Shown in pieces: positions 27,035-35,719 of a stretch of 64,000 nucleotides of DNA. Both the position numbers and the translations under genes were made by a program. A model generated the notes under the pieces. The model did not search any database. It had not been told where the DNA came from and saw only the letters and a program-made list of their open reading frames with translations. Source of the stretch: Lentzea albida (lineage in GTDB: Bacteria; Actinomycetota; Actinomycetes; Mycobacteriales; Pseudonocardiaceae); contig NZ_FOFV01000001.1 of NCBI RefSeq assembly GCF_900111005.1, positions 372,001 to 436,000 on the forward strand, given 5' to 3'. The stretch's first letter is position 1. Each line of letters begins with the position of its first letter.

Positions 27035-29797
27035 ATGCGGAGCAAAACCGGACTCGAGTTCGGCGTGCTCGGTCCACTCCAGGTGCTCGCGGACGGACGG
27101 CTCGTCGAGCTGGGCCGTCGAGGCATGCGCGGACTGCTGGCGATGCTGGTCGTCGAGGCGAACCGACCCGTCTCGATCGACCAGATCGTCGACGCGCTGT
27201 GGACGGAGCAGCCTCCGGCCACCGCGCGGACGATCGTGCACGGCTACGTCTCGCGGTTGCGCAAGGTGCTGGAGGAGGCCGATCCCGCGGGCTCCGCGAC
27301 GATCCGCACCACGCCGACCGGCTACGAGCTGACCGTCGACCCGTGGCGTCTCGACCTGCACCGCGCCCGGCAGCTCGTGGCGTCCTCCCGCGGCAAGCCC
27401 GCCGCCATCAGGGCGGGCCTGCTGCGCGAGGCGCTGGGGCTGTGGCGCGGGCCGGTGCTCTCCGACGTGCCGGGCGACCCGATGACCTCCGATCTCGAAG
27501 AGCTGCGGCTGTCCGCGTTGGAGGAGCGCATCGACGCCGAGCTCGAACTGGGCCGCCACCTGGAGCTGGTGGGCGAGCTGCGCGGGCTGTGCACCGAGTA
27601 CCCGTTCCGGGAACGCCTGGTGGCCCACAGCATGCGCGCGCTCTACCGGTCCGGGCAGCGGGCCGACGCTCTCGAGGCGTACCAGCGGTTCCAGCGCCGC
27701 GCGGTGGACGAGCTGGGCATCGATCCGGGCCCGCAGCTGCGGGCGTTGCACGAGCAGGTGCTGCGCGACGACCCGTCGTTGAGCGTGATCGGGCCCGTCG
27801 AACGGCCTGTCGCGCCGCGCGCGGGCATCGTGGCGCCGGCGTTGCTGCCCGCGTCCGCGACCCGCCTGTTCGGCCGCGAGGACGACACCTCGTGGCTCGA
27901 CGAGGTCGTCACCGCCAGGAACCTGCTGGCCACCACGGTCGCCGTGCTGACCGGCGCGCCCGGTGTCGGCAAGAGCGCTCTCGCGATCACGTGGGGGCAC
28001 GAGAACTCGGACATGTTCCCGCACGGCGTGCTGTTCGCGTCGCTCGGCGACACCGAGCCGGGCGAGGTGCTGACCCGGTTCCTGGTGGCGATGGGCGTGC
28101 CGGCGGACGGCGTGCCGGTCGGCCTCGAGGACCGCGTCGGGCTCTACCGCTCGCTGCTGCACCGCCGCCGCGTGCTCGTGGTGCTGGACGACGCGACCGC
28201 GTTCGACCAGGTCCAGCCGCTGCTGCCGCCCGGCTCGGGCTCGGTGGTGCTGGTGACCTCGCGGTCGCAGCTGGAACGGCTGGTCGTCACCAACAGCGCC
28301 CGCGTGCGCAAGCTCGGCCCGCTGGACGACGATGCGGCGCGTGCGCTGGTGGACGACGTGCTGGGCAGGCCGTTGTCCGACGAGGACCCGGCGGCCGCGC
28401 GCAAGCTCGCCGAGCTGTGCGGCGGGCTGCCGCTGGCGCTGCGGGTGGCCGCCGCGAAGCTCGTGATCAGTCCGGAGTGGACGGTCGAGGAGCTCGTGGG
28501 GGAGCTCGCCGACGACGGGCAGCGGATGCGCGGCCTCGACCTGCCGGAGGCGGGGCTGGGGGTGTCGCGGGCACTGGACCTGTCGACCCGCGACCTGCCC
28601 TCCGAGCTCGGCGAGGTCTTCCAGTCCGTCGGCATGGCGCCCGGCCGGTGGATGTCGCCGCACGCCGTCGCCGCGCTGACCCGCACCCGCGTCGAGTCGG
28701 CGCGCTCGCGGCTGACCCAGCTCGTCGGGGTGAACCTGCTCGTCGAACCGTGGCCGGACGGCTTCACCATGCACGAGCTGGTGCGCCTGTACGTGCGCGG
28801 CGCGGGCCGGGCGGACCTGGATTCGTTGCGGCGCCTGGTGAACTACTACCTCGTCGCGTGCGACCACGTCCGCCGGGCCATCCGGCCGGTGCGGGACGGG
28901 CTGGACTTCGCCCTGGGGGACAACGGTTCCACCGCGTTGCCGGAGTTCGGTGACCCGATCGACTGGTTCGACCAGGAGTGGCCCAACATCGTCGCGGTGG
29001 TGCACGCGGCGGCGGAAAGGGGCCTGCACGACCAGGTGTGGCAGCTGGTGAGGCTGCTGCACCACTACGCGACCGCGCGCGCACTCACCGGCGAGTGGGT
29101 GGCGTTGGTCGGGTTCGGCCTGGCCGCGGCCGAGGTGACGGGGAGCCGCCTCGGACAGGTCCTGATGCTGGACACGACCTACACGACGAACGCCCGGCTG
29201 GGACGCGCCGTCCTGCTGCCGGACGCCCGTCGGGCGCACCGGCTCGCGACCGAGCTGGGCGAGCGCCAGTACCTGGTGCTGACGCTCGCCCAGCTCGCCG
29301 ACGTCCTGTTCCGGCTGGAACTGCACGACGAGGCGCTGCTGCACTTCTGGGAGTCCGTGCAGCTCGCGCAGCAGTCCGGTGACGTGGTCGGCGAGGCCCA
29401 CGGCCTCAACAACGTGGCACAGGTCGAACAGGCCCGCGGACACGTGGAAGTGGCGCTGCGGCACCAGTCCCACGCCGTCGACGTCTACCGGCGCTCCGGG
29501 GACGACGTCGCGTTGATGCGCGGCCTCGCCAACCTCGCCGAGCTGCACCTGCAGGCCGGCGCGCTGGACCGGGCGGAGGCCCTGGCCCGCCAGGTCGTCG
29601 ACCAGGCCTCGGTGGCCGAGGTGACGTACCTGGAGGGGTTCGGGCGGCACGTTCTCGGCGGCGTGTTGCTCCGGCGGGCGGAATGGGTTGCTGCGGCAGC
29701 GGAATTGACGGAGGCGCTGCGCCTGTACGCGCAGGTCAACTCGGCGCGCGCGGTCGAGGTGCGGACCCTTCTGGACTCGCTCTCGTCCGAGGTTTAG
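27035..29797 (+). CDS. AfsR/SARP-family regulator with NB-ARC and TPR domains
   Basis: A 920-residue transcriptional activator. Residues 1-~100 form the OmpR-like winged helix (FGVLGPLQVLADG, YVSRLRKVLEE, GYELTV). The bacterial transcriptional activation domain follows (~108-245), ending with YQRFQRRAVDELGIDPGP. The NB-ARC ATPase has Walker A GAPGVGKS at 307-314, Walker B VLVVLDD and GLPLALRVAA. The last ~300 residues are TPR-like helical repeats. Such proteins activate secondary-metabolite genes in actinomycetes. No obvious biosynthetic cluster is directly beside it, so its target is unknown. A strong hairpin ends it at 29891. Confidence 0.93.
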   Translation: MRSKTGLEFGVLGPLQVLADGRLVELGRRGMRGLLAMLVVEANRPVSIDQIVDALWTEQPPATARTIVHGYVSRLRKVLEEADPAGSATIRTTPTGYELTVDPWRLDLHRARQLVASSRGKPAAIRAGLLREALGLWRGPVLSDVPGDPMTSDLEELRLSALEERIDAELELGRHLELVGELRGLCTEYPFRERLVAHSMRALYRSGQRADALEAYQRFQRRAVDELGIDPGPQLRALHEQVLRDDPSLSVIGPVERPVAPRAGIVAPALLPASATRLFGREDDTSWLDEVVTARNLLATTVAVLTGAPGVGKSALAITWGHENSDMFPHGVLFASLGDTEPGEVLTRFLVAMGVPADGVPVGLEDRVGLYRSLLHRRRVLVVLDDATAFDQVQPLLPPGSGSVVLVTSRSQLERLVVTNSARVRKLGPLDDDAARALVDDVLGRPLSDEDPAAARKLAELCGGLPLALRVAAAKLVISPEWTVEELVGELADDGQRMRGLDLPEAGLGVSRALDLSTRDLPSELGEVFQSVGMAPGRWMSPHAVAALTRTRVESARSRLTQLVGVNLLVEPWPDGFTMHELVRLYVRGAGRADLDSLRRLVNYYLVACDHVRRAIRPVRDGLDFALGDNGSTALPEFGDPIDWFDQEWPNIVAVVHAAAERGLHDQVWQLVRLLHHYATARALTGEWVALVGFGLAAAEVTGSRLGQVLMLDTTYTTNARLGRAVLLPDARRAHRLATELGERQYLVLTLAQLADVLFRLELHDEALLHFWESVQLAQQSGDVVGEAHGLNNVAQVEQARGHVEVALRHQSHAVDVYRRSGDDVALMRGLANLAELHLQAGALDRAEALARQVVDQASVAEVTYLEGFGRHVLGGVLLRRAEWVAAAAELTEALRLYAQVNSARAVEVRTLLDSLSSEV

Positions 29798-29890
29798 CGC
29801 GCGTTTAGTCGTCTGGTCCCAAAGCATGGGATGTTGGACGAGCAGGCTGCCGAGTGGGGGATTGCCGAGGGGGCAAGGCGTCTGCTTTCG

Positions 29891-29934
29891 GAAGGCCCGA
29901 CCGGCACTCGGGGGAGAATGCCGGTCGGGCCTTC
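29891..29934. terminator. Perfect hairpin terminator
   Basis: A 16-bp perfect stem (GAAGGCCCGACCGGCA and its complement) with a 12-nt loop stands between the SARP gene and the convergent SGNH hydrolase stop, 5 bp before the latter. It is likely bidirectional. Confidence 0.9.
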
Positions 29935-29939
29935 GCCTT

Positions 29940-30728
29940 TTACTGGAAGTTCTCTTCGGCGCAACGCGCGAGTGGTAGCAACTCCGGCCGTTTCGGCGCA
30001 AGGCCGTCACCCATCGACTCGCCCCGGAGCGTGCGGCCGATCCACGGCACCACGTACTCGCGGGCCCACTTCAGGTCCGCCTTGCGCTGGGTGACCCAGT
30101 CCGCCTCCTCGAGAGCGGGCCATGGCGCGTTCCACGAGTGGTCGTCGGTCAGCCCGAGCACCTCGGCGGCCTTGAGCGCGACGCGCTGGTGGCCCTCCGG
30201 CGAGAGGTGCAGCCTGTCCTCGCTCCACGCGCGACGGTCGTGCAGCACGTGCATCGACCACAGGTCGACCATGCGGCAGTGGTAGCGCTCGGCGATCGAC
30301 CACAGGTGCGCGTTGTAGATGGCGACCTTGCCGCGCAGGCTCCTGAGCAGCGGTGTCGCCTTGGTGTCGAAGCCGGTGAAGATCACGACGTCGGCCCCGG
30401 CGGCCCTGAGGTCGGCCACCGCCACCTCGTACACCTCGGCCAGCGCGTCCGGGTCGCTGTTCGGCAGCATGATGTCGTTGCCACCACCGCAGAACGTCAC
30501 CAGGTCCGGCTTGAGCGAGATCGCGAGCGGCACCTGGTCGTCGATGATCTCCTGCAGCATCTTGCCGCGGATCGCGAAGTTGGCGTACCGGAACTCGGGT
30601 GCCTGCTGGGCGATCATGCCCGCCAGCCGGTCCGCCCAGCCGACGTAGGTGTCTCCCGGGCCGGGATCGTCCATGCCTTCGGTGAAGCTGTCCCCCAGGG
30701 ACACGAGACTGTTCCAACGCAGCAGCAC
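29940..30728 (-). CDS. SGNH/GDSL-type hydrolase
   Basis: A 262-residue esterase-like protein. The GTG at 30728 is chosen for the AGAAGGGGG site just upstream; the in-frame extension is Arg-rich. SGNH blocks are complete: GDSFTEG with nucleophile Ser, Gly in FAIRGKML, GGGNDIMLP (Asn), and DRLHLSPEGHQ with the catalytic Asp and His. There is no signal peptide, so it acts in the cytoplasm. Members of this actinobacterial subfamily deacylate small esters, but the substrate is unknown. A Cys-Gly-Gly-Gly-Asn-Asp variation at block III is common in the group. Confidence 0.9.
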   Translation of the reverse strand: MLLRWNSLVSLGDSFTEGMDDPGPGDTYVGWADRLAGMIAQQAPEFRYANFAIRGKMLQEIIDDQVPLAISLKPDLVTFCGGGNDIMLPNSDPDALAEVYEVAVADLRAAGADVVIFTGFDTKATPLLRSLRGKVAIYNAHLWSIAERYHCRMVDLWSMHVLHDRRAWSEDRLHLSPEGHQRVALKAAEVLGLTDDHSWNAPWPALEEADWVTQRKADLKWAREYVVPWIGRTLRGESMGDGLAPKRPELLPLARCAEENFQ

Positions 30729-30948
30729 AACATCCCCCTTCTTTCGTGCGATGTGCCTTGCTCCTCGCCGGCGGGCTCCCGTCCGGAGGCGACTAGTTAG
30801 CATGCACAACCAACCCGTGGTTACGCCACCGTCGGTTACGGCATCGTAGGTTTTGTCGCTGTGGGTGACGATTCTTTTACCACTCGATCGAGGGAAGCTT
30901 GAGGGGATTCCAGGGGATTCGTCTCAATGCCTCGCTAACTTCTGCCGG

Positions 30949-31356
30949 GTGCGTTCTGGTTTGCCGCTTCCGTTCCTTTCGCTCGGTGTAGCGCTTCTCA
31001 CAGTCGGCGCCCTGGCCGCGGTCGCTCTGAGCGGACCGGTGTCGTCCGGGTCCGCGCCGGAGCCCGGTGCGCCCGACGCCGCCCAGGTCGGGGGCGACCA
31101 GCCGCCGATGGAGTTCAGCCCCGAACCGCCCGGCCGGTCCGCGGTCAGGCCGACCCCGTCCGTGCGGCCGTCGGTGCCGCCGTCGGGCGGGCCGGTCGCG
31201 GTCACCCCGCCGCCCCACTCGAACCCCGTCGTCACCCCGGAGGCCGCGGCGTCCCCGGAAAGCGTCGCCGCGACGACCGTCGTCCCCTCGGGCGCGGTGC
31301 CGGCGGTCTCGTCCGCCGCTCTGCAGATCGAGCCCTCGTCCCTGCCCACGACGTGA
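30949..31356 (+). CDS. Proline-rich exported or anchored protein, unknown
   Basis: From GTG at 30949, about 135 residues: a short basic start, one hydrophobic helix (about 6-30) and then a Pro/Ser/Val/Ala-rich tail without cysteines, such as PTPSVRPSVPPSGGP. The helix could be a signal peptide or an anchor. The composition is typical of extracytoplasmic linkers. The start is uncertain, since the longer frame to 30853 has no better ribosome site. I do not recognise a family. A hairpin follows 3 bp after the stop. Confidence 0.5.
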   Translation: MRSGLPLPFLSLGVALLTVGALAAVALSGPVSSGSAPEPGAPDAAQVGGDQPPMEFSPEPPGRSAVRPTPSVRPSVPPSGGPVAVTPPPHSNPVVTPEAAASPESVAATTVVPSGAVPAVSSAALQIEPSSLPTT

Positions 31357-31358
31357 AA

Positions 31359-31401
31359 GACCCCCGCAGCGTCCTCGGCACATGAGGTCGCTGCGGGGGT
31401 C
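31359..31401. terminator. Hairpin terminator after the proline-rich gene
   Basis: A perfect 13-bp stem (GACCCCCGCAGCG and its complement) encloses a 17-nt loop that itself holds a CCTC/GAGG mini-stem. It begins 3 bp after a stop codon, so termination of the rightward gene is the likely role. Confidence 0.85.
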
Positions 31402-31407
31402 GCCGGG

Positions 31408-31552
31408 CCTTTCCGAGGGGGACGCCGCCGCCGGTTCCACCCCTCGGAAAGGGTTGGGGCCACTGCTCGGGACGCCGCCGCCTGTCTGCCCCGAGCAGTG
31501 GGGATTGGGACCGTCTCAGGGGGTACCGCCGCCGATTCACCCCCTGAGACGG
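31408..31552. repeat. Three tandem hairpins with a shared GCCGCCG loop
   Basis: Three perfect hairpins with a period of 51-52 bp: 31408-31452 (13-bp stem), 31460-31501 (12 bp) and 31511-31552 (13-14 bp). The stem sequences are unrelated to one another, yet each loop begins AC(G)CCGCCG. The linkers repeat a TTGGGG-like motif (GTTGGGG, GATTGGGA, TCTTGGGG). Independent stems with a constant loop imply selection on structure. They lie between convergent genes, so they may be stacked terminators, but the loop conservation is unexplained. Confidence 0.8.
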
Positions 31553-31562
31553 GGTCTTGGGG

Positions 31563-32573
31563 TCAGCCGGCGGCCACGTCCAGCGCGGCCGCCGGCACCT
31601 GTTCGCTGTACGCCGAGCGCAGCCTCAGCTCCGCGCCCGGCGAGGCCCCGATGTGGTCGAGGCCCAGAAGAGCCGCGCCCACCACGGGAGGCACGTCGAC
31701 CAGGCGGACCTGGGCGAGCGGCGCGGCTTCGAGGATCTGCTGCCGGACGGGGCCGACCACGACGTCGCCGGTGTTGGTGAGGACCCCGCCGCCCAGCACC
31801 ACGTCCACGGGCTCGTCCATCAGGTCGAGCTTGCGCATCGAGACCGTGGCGAGCAGGACGATCTCCTCGACGAGGCGGTCGACCTGCTGCAGCGCAACGG
31901 CATCACCCTGCGCGGCCACCTCGAAGACCAACGGGCAGAGCGCGTGCGGGTCCAGTTCGAGCTCCTCGAAGTGGATCTTCTCCACGACGTCGAAGATCGA
32001 GGTCTCGCCGTAGTGCTTCAGCAGCGCGGGAAGCAGCAGCGTCGGCTTGCCCCGGCCGTCCTCCGCGCGCACCGCGTGCCACAGGGCGTCGTTGCCGAGC
32101 TGGCCACCGCCACCCCAGTCACCCGAGATCGCGCCCAGCGCGGGGAACCGGTGCGTCCGGCCGTCGCGCGCCACGCCCACCGCGTTGATCCCCGCGCCGC
32201 AGACGACCGCCACACCCCCAGCGGCGGCGGTACCAGCCCTCAGCAGCGCGAACGTGTCGTTGCCGACGAACGTCGTCCTCGACCAGCCCCGCTCGGAGAT
32301 CGCCCGCGTCAGGTCCTCCTCCTCGCGGGGCAGGTCGGCCCCCGCGAGGTAGGCGGACGTGTGCGACGCGATCGGCTCGTCGGGGGACAGTCCCGCCTGA
32401 GCCGCGGCCTCGCGTGCCAGTGCCTCGAACACGTCGAGTCCGCGCTTCATGCCCACGGTCTGCGGCGGCGCACCAGGCCCGCGCACCTGCGCGAGCACCT
32501 TGCCGTCCGCGTCCACCAGGAGCACCGCGGTCTTGCTGTTCCCGCCGTCGATGGCGAGCACCCGGTCGGTCAT
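31563..32573 (-). CDS. BadF/BadG-type sugar kinase (N-acetylglucosamine kinase-like)
   Basis: A 336-residue ATPase of the actin-like fold. The phosphate-1 loop is AIDGGNSKTAVLLVDADG; GNDTFALLRAGT and VVCGAGINAVGV follow, then the DWGGGGQLG segment near the substrate site and VVLGGGVLTN for adenosine. Family members phosphorylate GlcNAc or glucosamine, or act in benzoyl-CoA reductases; the neighbours point to a sugar. It is last in the ROK-ABC-GH4 operon, starting 5 nt after the GH4 stop. It would supply a 6-phosphosugar without a phosphotransferase system, either as substrate for or product of the GH4 step. Confidence 0.85.
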   Translation of the reverse strand: MTDRVLAIDGGNSKTAVLLVDADGKVLAQVRGPGAPPQTVGMKRGLDVFEALAREAAAQAGLSPDEPIASHTSAYLAGADLPREEEDLTRAISERGWSRTTFVGNDTFALLRAGTAAAGGVAVVCGAGINAVGVARDGRTHRFPALGAISGDWGGGGQLGNDALWHAVRAEDGRGKPTLLLPALLKHYGETSIFDVVEKIHFEELELDPHALCPLVFEVAAQGDAVALQQVDRLVEEIVLLATVSMRKLDLMDEPVDVVLGGGVLTNTGDVVVGPVRQQILEAAPLAQVRLVDVPPVVGAALLGLDHIGASPGAELRLRSAYSEQVPAAALDVAAG

Positions 32574-32578
32574 CGTTG

Positions 32579-33847
32579 TCAGTTTCCCTTCACCCACGGC
32601 AGCAGATCGCGGTTCTGCGCGATCAGCTCGTCGGCCAGCCGGTCCGCGATCGCGTGCTGCCCGATGAGCGGGTGGGCGAGCAGCGCGTTCGCCACCCGGT
32701 CCCGGCCACCGTGCTTCGCGGCTTCCAGCGCCAGGTACTCGTACGCGGTGACGTGCGAGATCAGGCCGGAGATGGACGGTTCCACGGGGCGGACCGGCAA
32801 CGGCCTACCGCCATTTCCGTCCACAGTGGACGAGACTTCGACCACGGCGTCGTCGGGCAGGAAGGGCAGCGAGCCGTTGTTCTGCACGTTGACCACGTGC
32901 TTCTCGGCGCCTTCGCCCCCGGTCAGCGCGTGCACGAGCTGCACGGCCGCCTCGGAGTAGTACGCGCCACCGCGCTGTCCGAGCTGCTCCGGCTTCGTCA
33001 CGACCGACGGGTCGCCGTAGATGTCCAGCAGTTCCTTCTCGACCGCCGCGACGACCTCGGCGCGAGGCGGCTCGTTGAGCTGCTTCTGCACGACGGCGTC
33101 GTGGTTGTAGAAGTAGTTCAGGTAGTACGACGGCACCATGTTCAGGCGCCGCATCAGGCCGCCGTCGATGCCGATGTGCTCCGCCAGGCCCTCGACGTGG
33201 TCCTCGAGCAGTTCCGGCAACCGGTCCACGCCGTCCACGTACACGCCGCGTTCCCACGTGAGGTGGTTCAGGCCGACGTGTTCCAGCTCCACAGTGGATG
33301 GATCGACGCCGAGCAGCGCGGAGGTCCAGCGCTGGAACGTGATCGCCACGTTGCACAGGCCGATCGCCTTGTGGCCCTCCTGCAGGAGCGCTCGCGTGAC
33401 GATGCCGACCGGGTTCGTGAAGTTGACGATCCACGTGTCGGGCCCGGCGAGCCTGCGCACCTTCTCGGCGATGTCCAGGACCACCGGCACGGTCCGCAGG
33501 GCCTTGGCGAGGCCTCCCGCGCCGGTGGTCTCCTGGCCGACGCACCCGCAGGTCAGCGGGAACGTCTCGTCCGAGGCTCGCGCCGTCTGCCCGCCCACCC
33601 GCAGTTGCAGCAGGACGGCCGAAGCGCCCTCGACGCCCTCTTCGAGCGACGAGGTGGTGCGCACCTTCGCCGGGTGTCCCGCGTGCTCCAGCAGGCGCTG
33701 GCTGAACGGGCCGACGAGGGAGAGGCGGTGCTGGTCCGGGTCGACGAGGACGATCTCGTCCACCGCCAGGCTGGTGCGACGGCCGGCGATGCCGTCGATC
33801 AGCTCCGGTGTGTAGGTGGACCCGCCACCGACGACGGTGAGTTTCAT
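32579..33847 (-). CDS. GH4 glycosidase (6-phospho-beta-glucosidase type)
   Basis: NAD+- and Mn2+-dependent glycosidase of 422 residues that works by transient oxidation of the sugar. NAD-binding loop VVGGGSTYTPEL at the N-terminus, IVNFTNPVGIVT, the metal-ligand Cys in AIGLCNVAITF and the metal-ligand His in VGLNHLTWERG are all present. GH4 members of this length usually hydrolyse 6-phospho-beta-glucosides such as phosphorylated cellobiose or chitobiose. No phosphotransferase system is near, so phosphate must come from a kinase such as the next gene, or the enzyme acts on a non-phosphorylated sugar. It overlaps the upstream permease by 4 nt. Confidence 0.92.
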   Translation of the reverse strand: MKLTVVGGGSTYTPELIDGIAGRRTSLAVDEIVLVDPDQHRLSLVGPFSQRLLEHAGHPAKVRTTSSLEEGVEGASAVLLQLRVGGQTARASDETFPLTCGCVGQETTGAGGLAKALRTVPVVLDIAEKVRRLAGPDTWIVNFTNPVGIVTRALLQEGHKAIGLCNVAITFQRWTSALLGVDPSTVELEHVGLNHLTWERGVYVDGVDRLPELLEDHVEGLAEHIGIDGGLMRRLNMVPSYYLNYFYNHDAVVQKQLNEPPRAEVVAAVEKELLDIYGDPSVVTKPEQLGQRGGAYYSEAAVQLVHALTGGEGAEKHVVNVQNNGSLPFLPDDAVVEVSSTVDGNGGRPLPVRPVEPSISGLISHVTAYEYLALEAAKHGGRDRVANALLAHPLIGQHAIADRLADELIAQNRDLLPWVKGN

Positions 33848-34737
33848 CCCTTGACTCCCGTGAACGTGATGCCCTTGACGAAAGATTTCTGAGCGAAGAC
33901 GAAGAGGACGACGGCCGGGATCATCGTCAGGAACGTCACCGCCATCGACGAGTTCCACTGCACGATGTGCATGCCCTTGAACGTCGCCAGGGCCAGCGAC
34001 AACGTCCACTGGTCCTTCACCTCGCCCGTGTAGAGCAACGGCCCGAAGTAGTCGTTCCAGGTGAAGAGGAAGCAGAACAGCGCGGTCGCCGCGATGCCCG
34101 GCTTCGCCATCGGCACGATGATCCGCACCAGGGCCTGGAACTCCGAGCAGCCGTCCACCCGCGCGGCGTCCACGTAGGACTGCGGGATGGTCAGCATGAA
34201 CTGGCGCAGCAGGAAGATGCTGAACGCGTCGAACAGGAAGTACGGCGCGATGAGCGGGACCAGCGAGCCGGTCAGGCCCAGCGACGACCACGTGTCGTAC
34301 AGCGGCACGGCGACCACCTGCGGCGGCAGCATCATGGCGCCGATGACGAGGATGAACGCCACGTTCCGGCCGCGCCACTTGAGCTTCGCGAGCGCGTAGG
34401 CCGCCGGGATCGACGAGATCAGCATGCCCAGCGTCGCGAGCAGCGAGTACGTGAGGCTGTTGACCAGGTACTGGAAGAGCGGCGCCTTGTCGAAGACCTC
34501 GACGAAGTTCTCCCAGTGCCACTCGCGCGGCCACAGGTCCGCGGTGAACGCCTGGTTGTCCGACATCACCGCGGTCAGGAAGACGAACACGACGGGCGTG
34601 GCGAACATCAGGCCGAGCGCGAGGCCGATCGCGTGCGTCGCCACCCAGTTCAGGAAGCTGCCCGTGGAACGCTTCCGGCGCGGCTGCTCCGGTTCCGCGG
34701 GGACGTCGACCGGTGGTTTGGTCAGCGTGGCGGTCAT
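33844..34737 (-). CDS. Sugar ABC transporter permease (MalG type)
   Basis: Inner-membrane subunit of a carbohydrate importer of the CUT1 class. The 297 residues contain six predicted helices, with the first following a Pro/Arg-rich N-terminal tail. The EAA loop that touches the ATPase reads DGCSEFQALVRIIVPMAKPG. The C-terminus ends KGITFTGVKG, close to other MalG-type proteins. It overlaps both neighbours by 4 nt. No ATPase gene is in the operon; actinomycetes often use one shared MsiK-type ATPase for such systems. Confidence 0.94.
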   Translation of the reverse strand: MTATLTKPPVDVPAEPEQPRRKRSTGSFLNWVATHAIGLALGLMFATPVVFVFLTAVMSDNQAFTADLWPREWHWENFVEVFDKAPLFQYLVNSLTYSLLATLGMLISSIPAAYALAKLKWRGRNVAFILVIGAMMLPPQVVAVPLYDTWSSLGLTGSLVPLIAPYFLFDAFSIFLLRQFMLTIPQSYVDAARVDGCSEFQALVRIIVPMAKPGIAATALFCFLFTWNDYFGPLLYTGEVKDQWTLSLALATFKGMHIVQWNSSMAVTFLTMIPAVVLFVFAQKSFVKGITFTGVKG

Positions 34738-35708
34738 GCTCCCGGACCCCCTTCCTCAGCCGTGGAGTTCTTGCGCATCCGCTGGACCAGGACGATGGTC
34801 ACGGCGAACGAGATGACGAACAGGACCGTGGCCATGGCGGCCGCGTAGCCCATGTCGAAGTAGCGGAACCCTTGCGTGTACAGGTAGACCGGGAACGTCA
34901 GCGTGGAGTTGTCCGGGAAACCGAGGTACTTGGTCGATCCCGTCGCGTCCGCCGCTCCCGAGCCGGCCGACCCCGCGACGACCGCCTGCGTGAAGAGCTG
35001 CAACGCGAGGATCACCGAGTTCACGATGCCGAAGAGCAGCACCGGTGAGATCGTCGGCAGCGTGACGTGCCACCAGCGCCGGACCGGGCCCGCGCCGTCG
35101 AGTTCGGCGGCCTCGTACTGCTCCTGCGGCACGTCGAGGATCGCGGCGAGGATGATGATCATCAGGTCGCCGGAGATCCACAGCATGATCGCGGTGATGC
35201 CGGGCTTGGCCCAGGCCGGGTCGGAGAAGAACAGCGGTGCGTCGACGCCGAACCAGCCGAGGAACGTGTCGAGCGGGCCGCCGTTGGGGCGCATCACCAT
35301 GAAGAACACGAGTGTCGCGGCGACCGGCGGCGCCAGCGAGGGCAGGTAGCAGAGCGTGCGGATCAACCCGACGCCCGTCTTGAGGCGAGCGATGACCGAT
35401 GCCACGCCCAGCGCGAACACGGTCCGCGCGATCGTCAGCACCACGACGAACCAGAGCGTGTTCGTGATCGCCTTGATCAGCAAGGGATCCTTGAACATGA
35501 ACGTGTAGTTGTCGAGCCCCGTGAACTCCGGTGCGTTGATCAGGTCGTACTTCGTGAAGCTGAAGACGACCGTGGCGATCAACGGGTACAGGAAGAACAG
35601 GACGAAGCCGATGATGGCCGGTGCCATGAACCCGAGCACGGCGAGGCGGTGGCGGGCACGTGCCCGCCCCCTGCCGGGGGCGGGACGGGCGCCGAGCGTG
35701 GCGGTCAT
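34734..35708 (-). CDS. Sugar ABC transporter permease (MalF type)
   Basis: Partner permease of the CUT1 importer, 324 residues with six helices after an Arg-rich tail. The EAA loop is DGAGPVRRWWHVTLPTISP. A Gly/Ala-rich periplasmic loop with GSAGSGAADATG near residues 240-252 distinguishes it from close relatives. It begins 11 nt after the binding-protein stop and overlaps the second permease by 4 nt, so all three are co-translated. Confidence 0.94.
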   Translation of the reverse strand: MTATLGARPAPGRGRARARHRLAVLGFMAPAIIGFVLFFLYPLIATVVFSFTKYDLINAPEFTGLDNYTFMFKDPLLIKAITNTLWFVVVLTIARTVFALGVASVIARLKTGVGLIRTLCYLPSLAPPVAATLVFFMVMRPNGGPLDTFLGWFGVDAPLFFSDPAWAKPGITAIMLWISGDLMIIILAAILDVPQEQYEAAELDGAGPVRRWWHVTLPTISPVLLFGIVNSVILALQLFTQAVVAGSAGSGAADATGSTKYLGFPDNSTLTFPVYLYTQGFRYFDMGYAAAMATVLFVISFAVTIVLVQRMRKNSTAEEGGPGA

Positions 35709-35719
35709 CTGACGAGTCC

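Noticed and set aside
29831..29933. Short peptide frame between the SARP gene and its terminator
   Set aside because: It has no ribosome binding site and runs through the terminator hairpin into antisense of the SGNH gene.
27014..30010. Minus-strand frame of 998 codons opposite the SARP regulator
   Set aside because: It has extreme Arg/Gln/His bias and no domain, and it mirrors a fully recognisable regulator. It is a shadow produced by high third-position GC.
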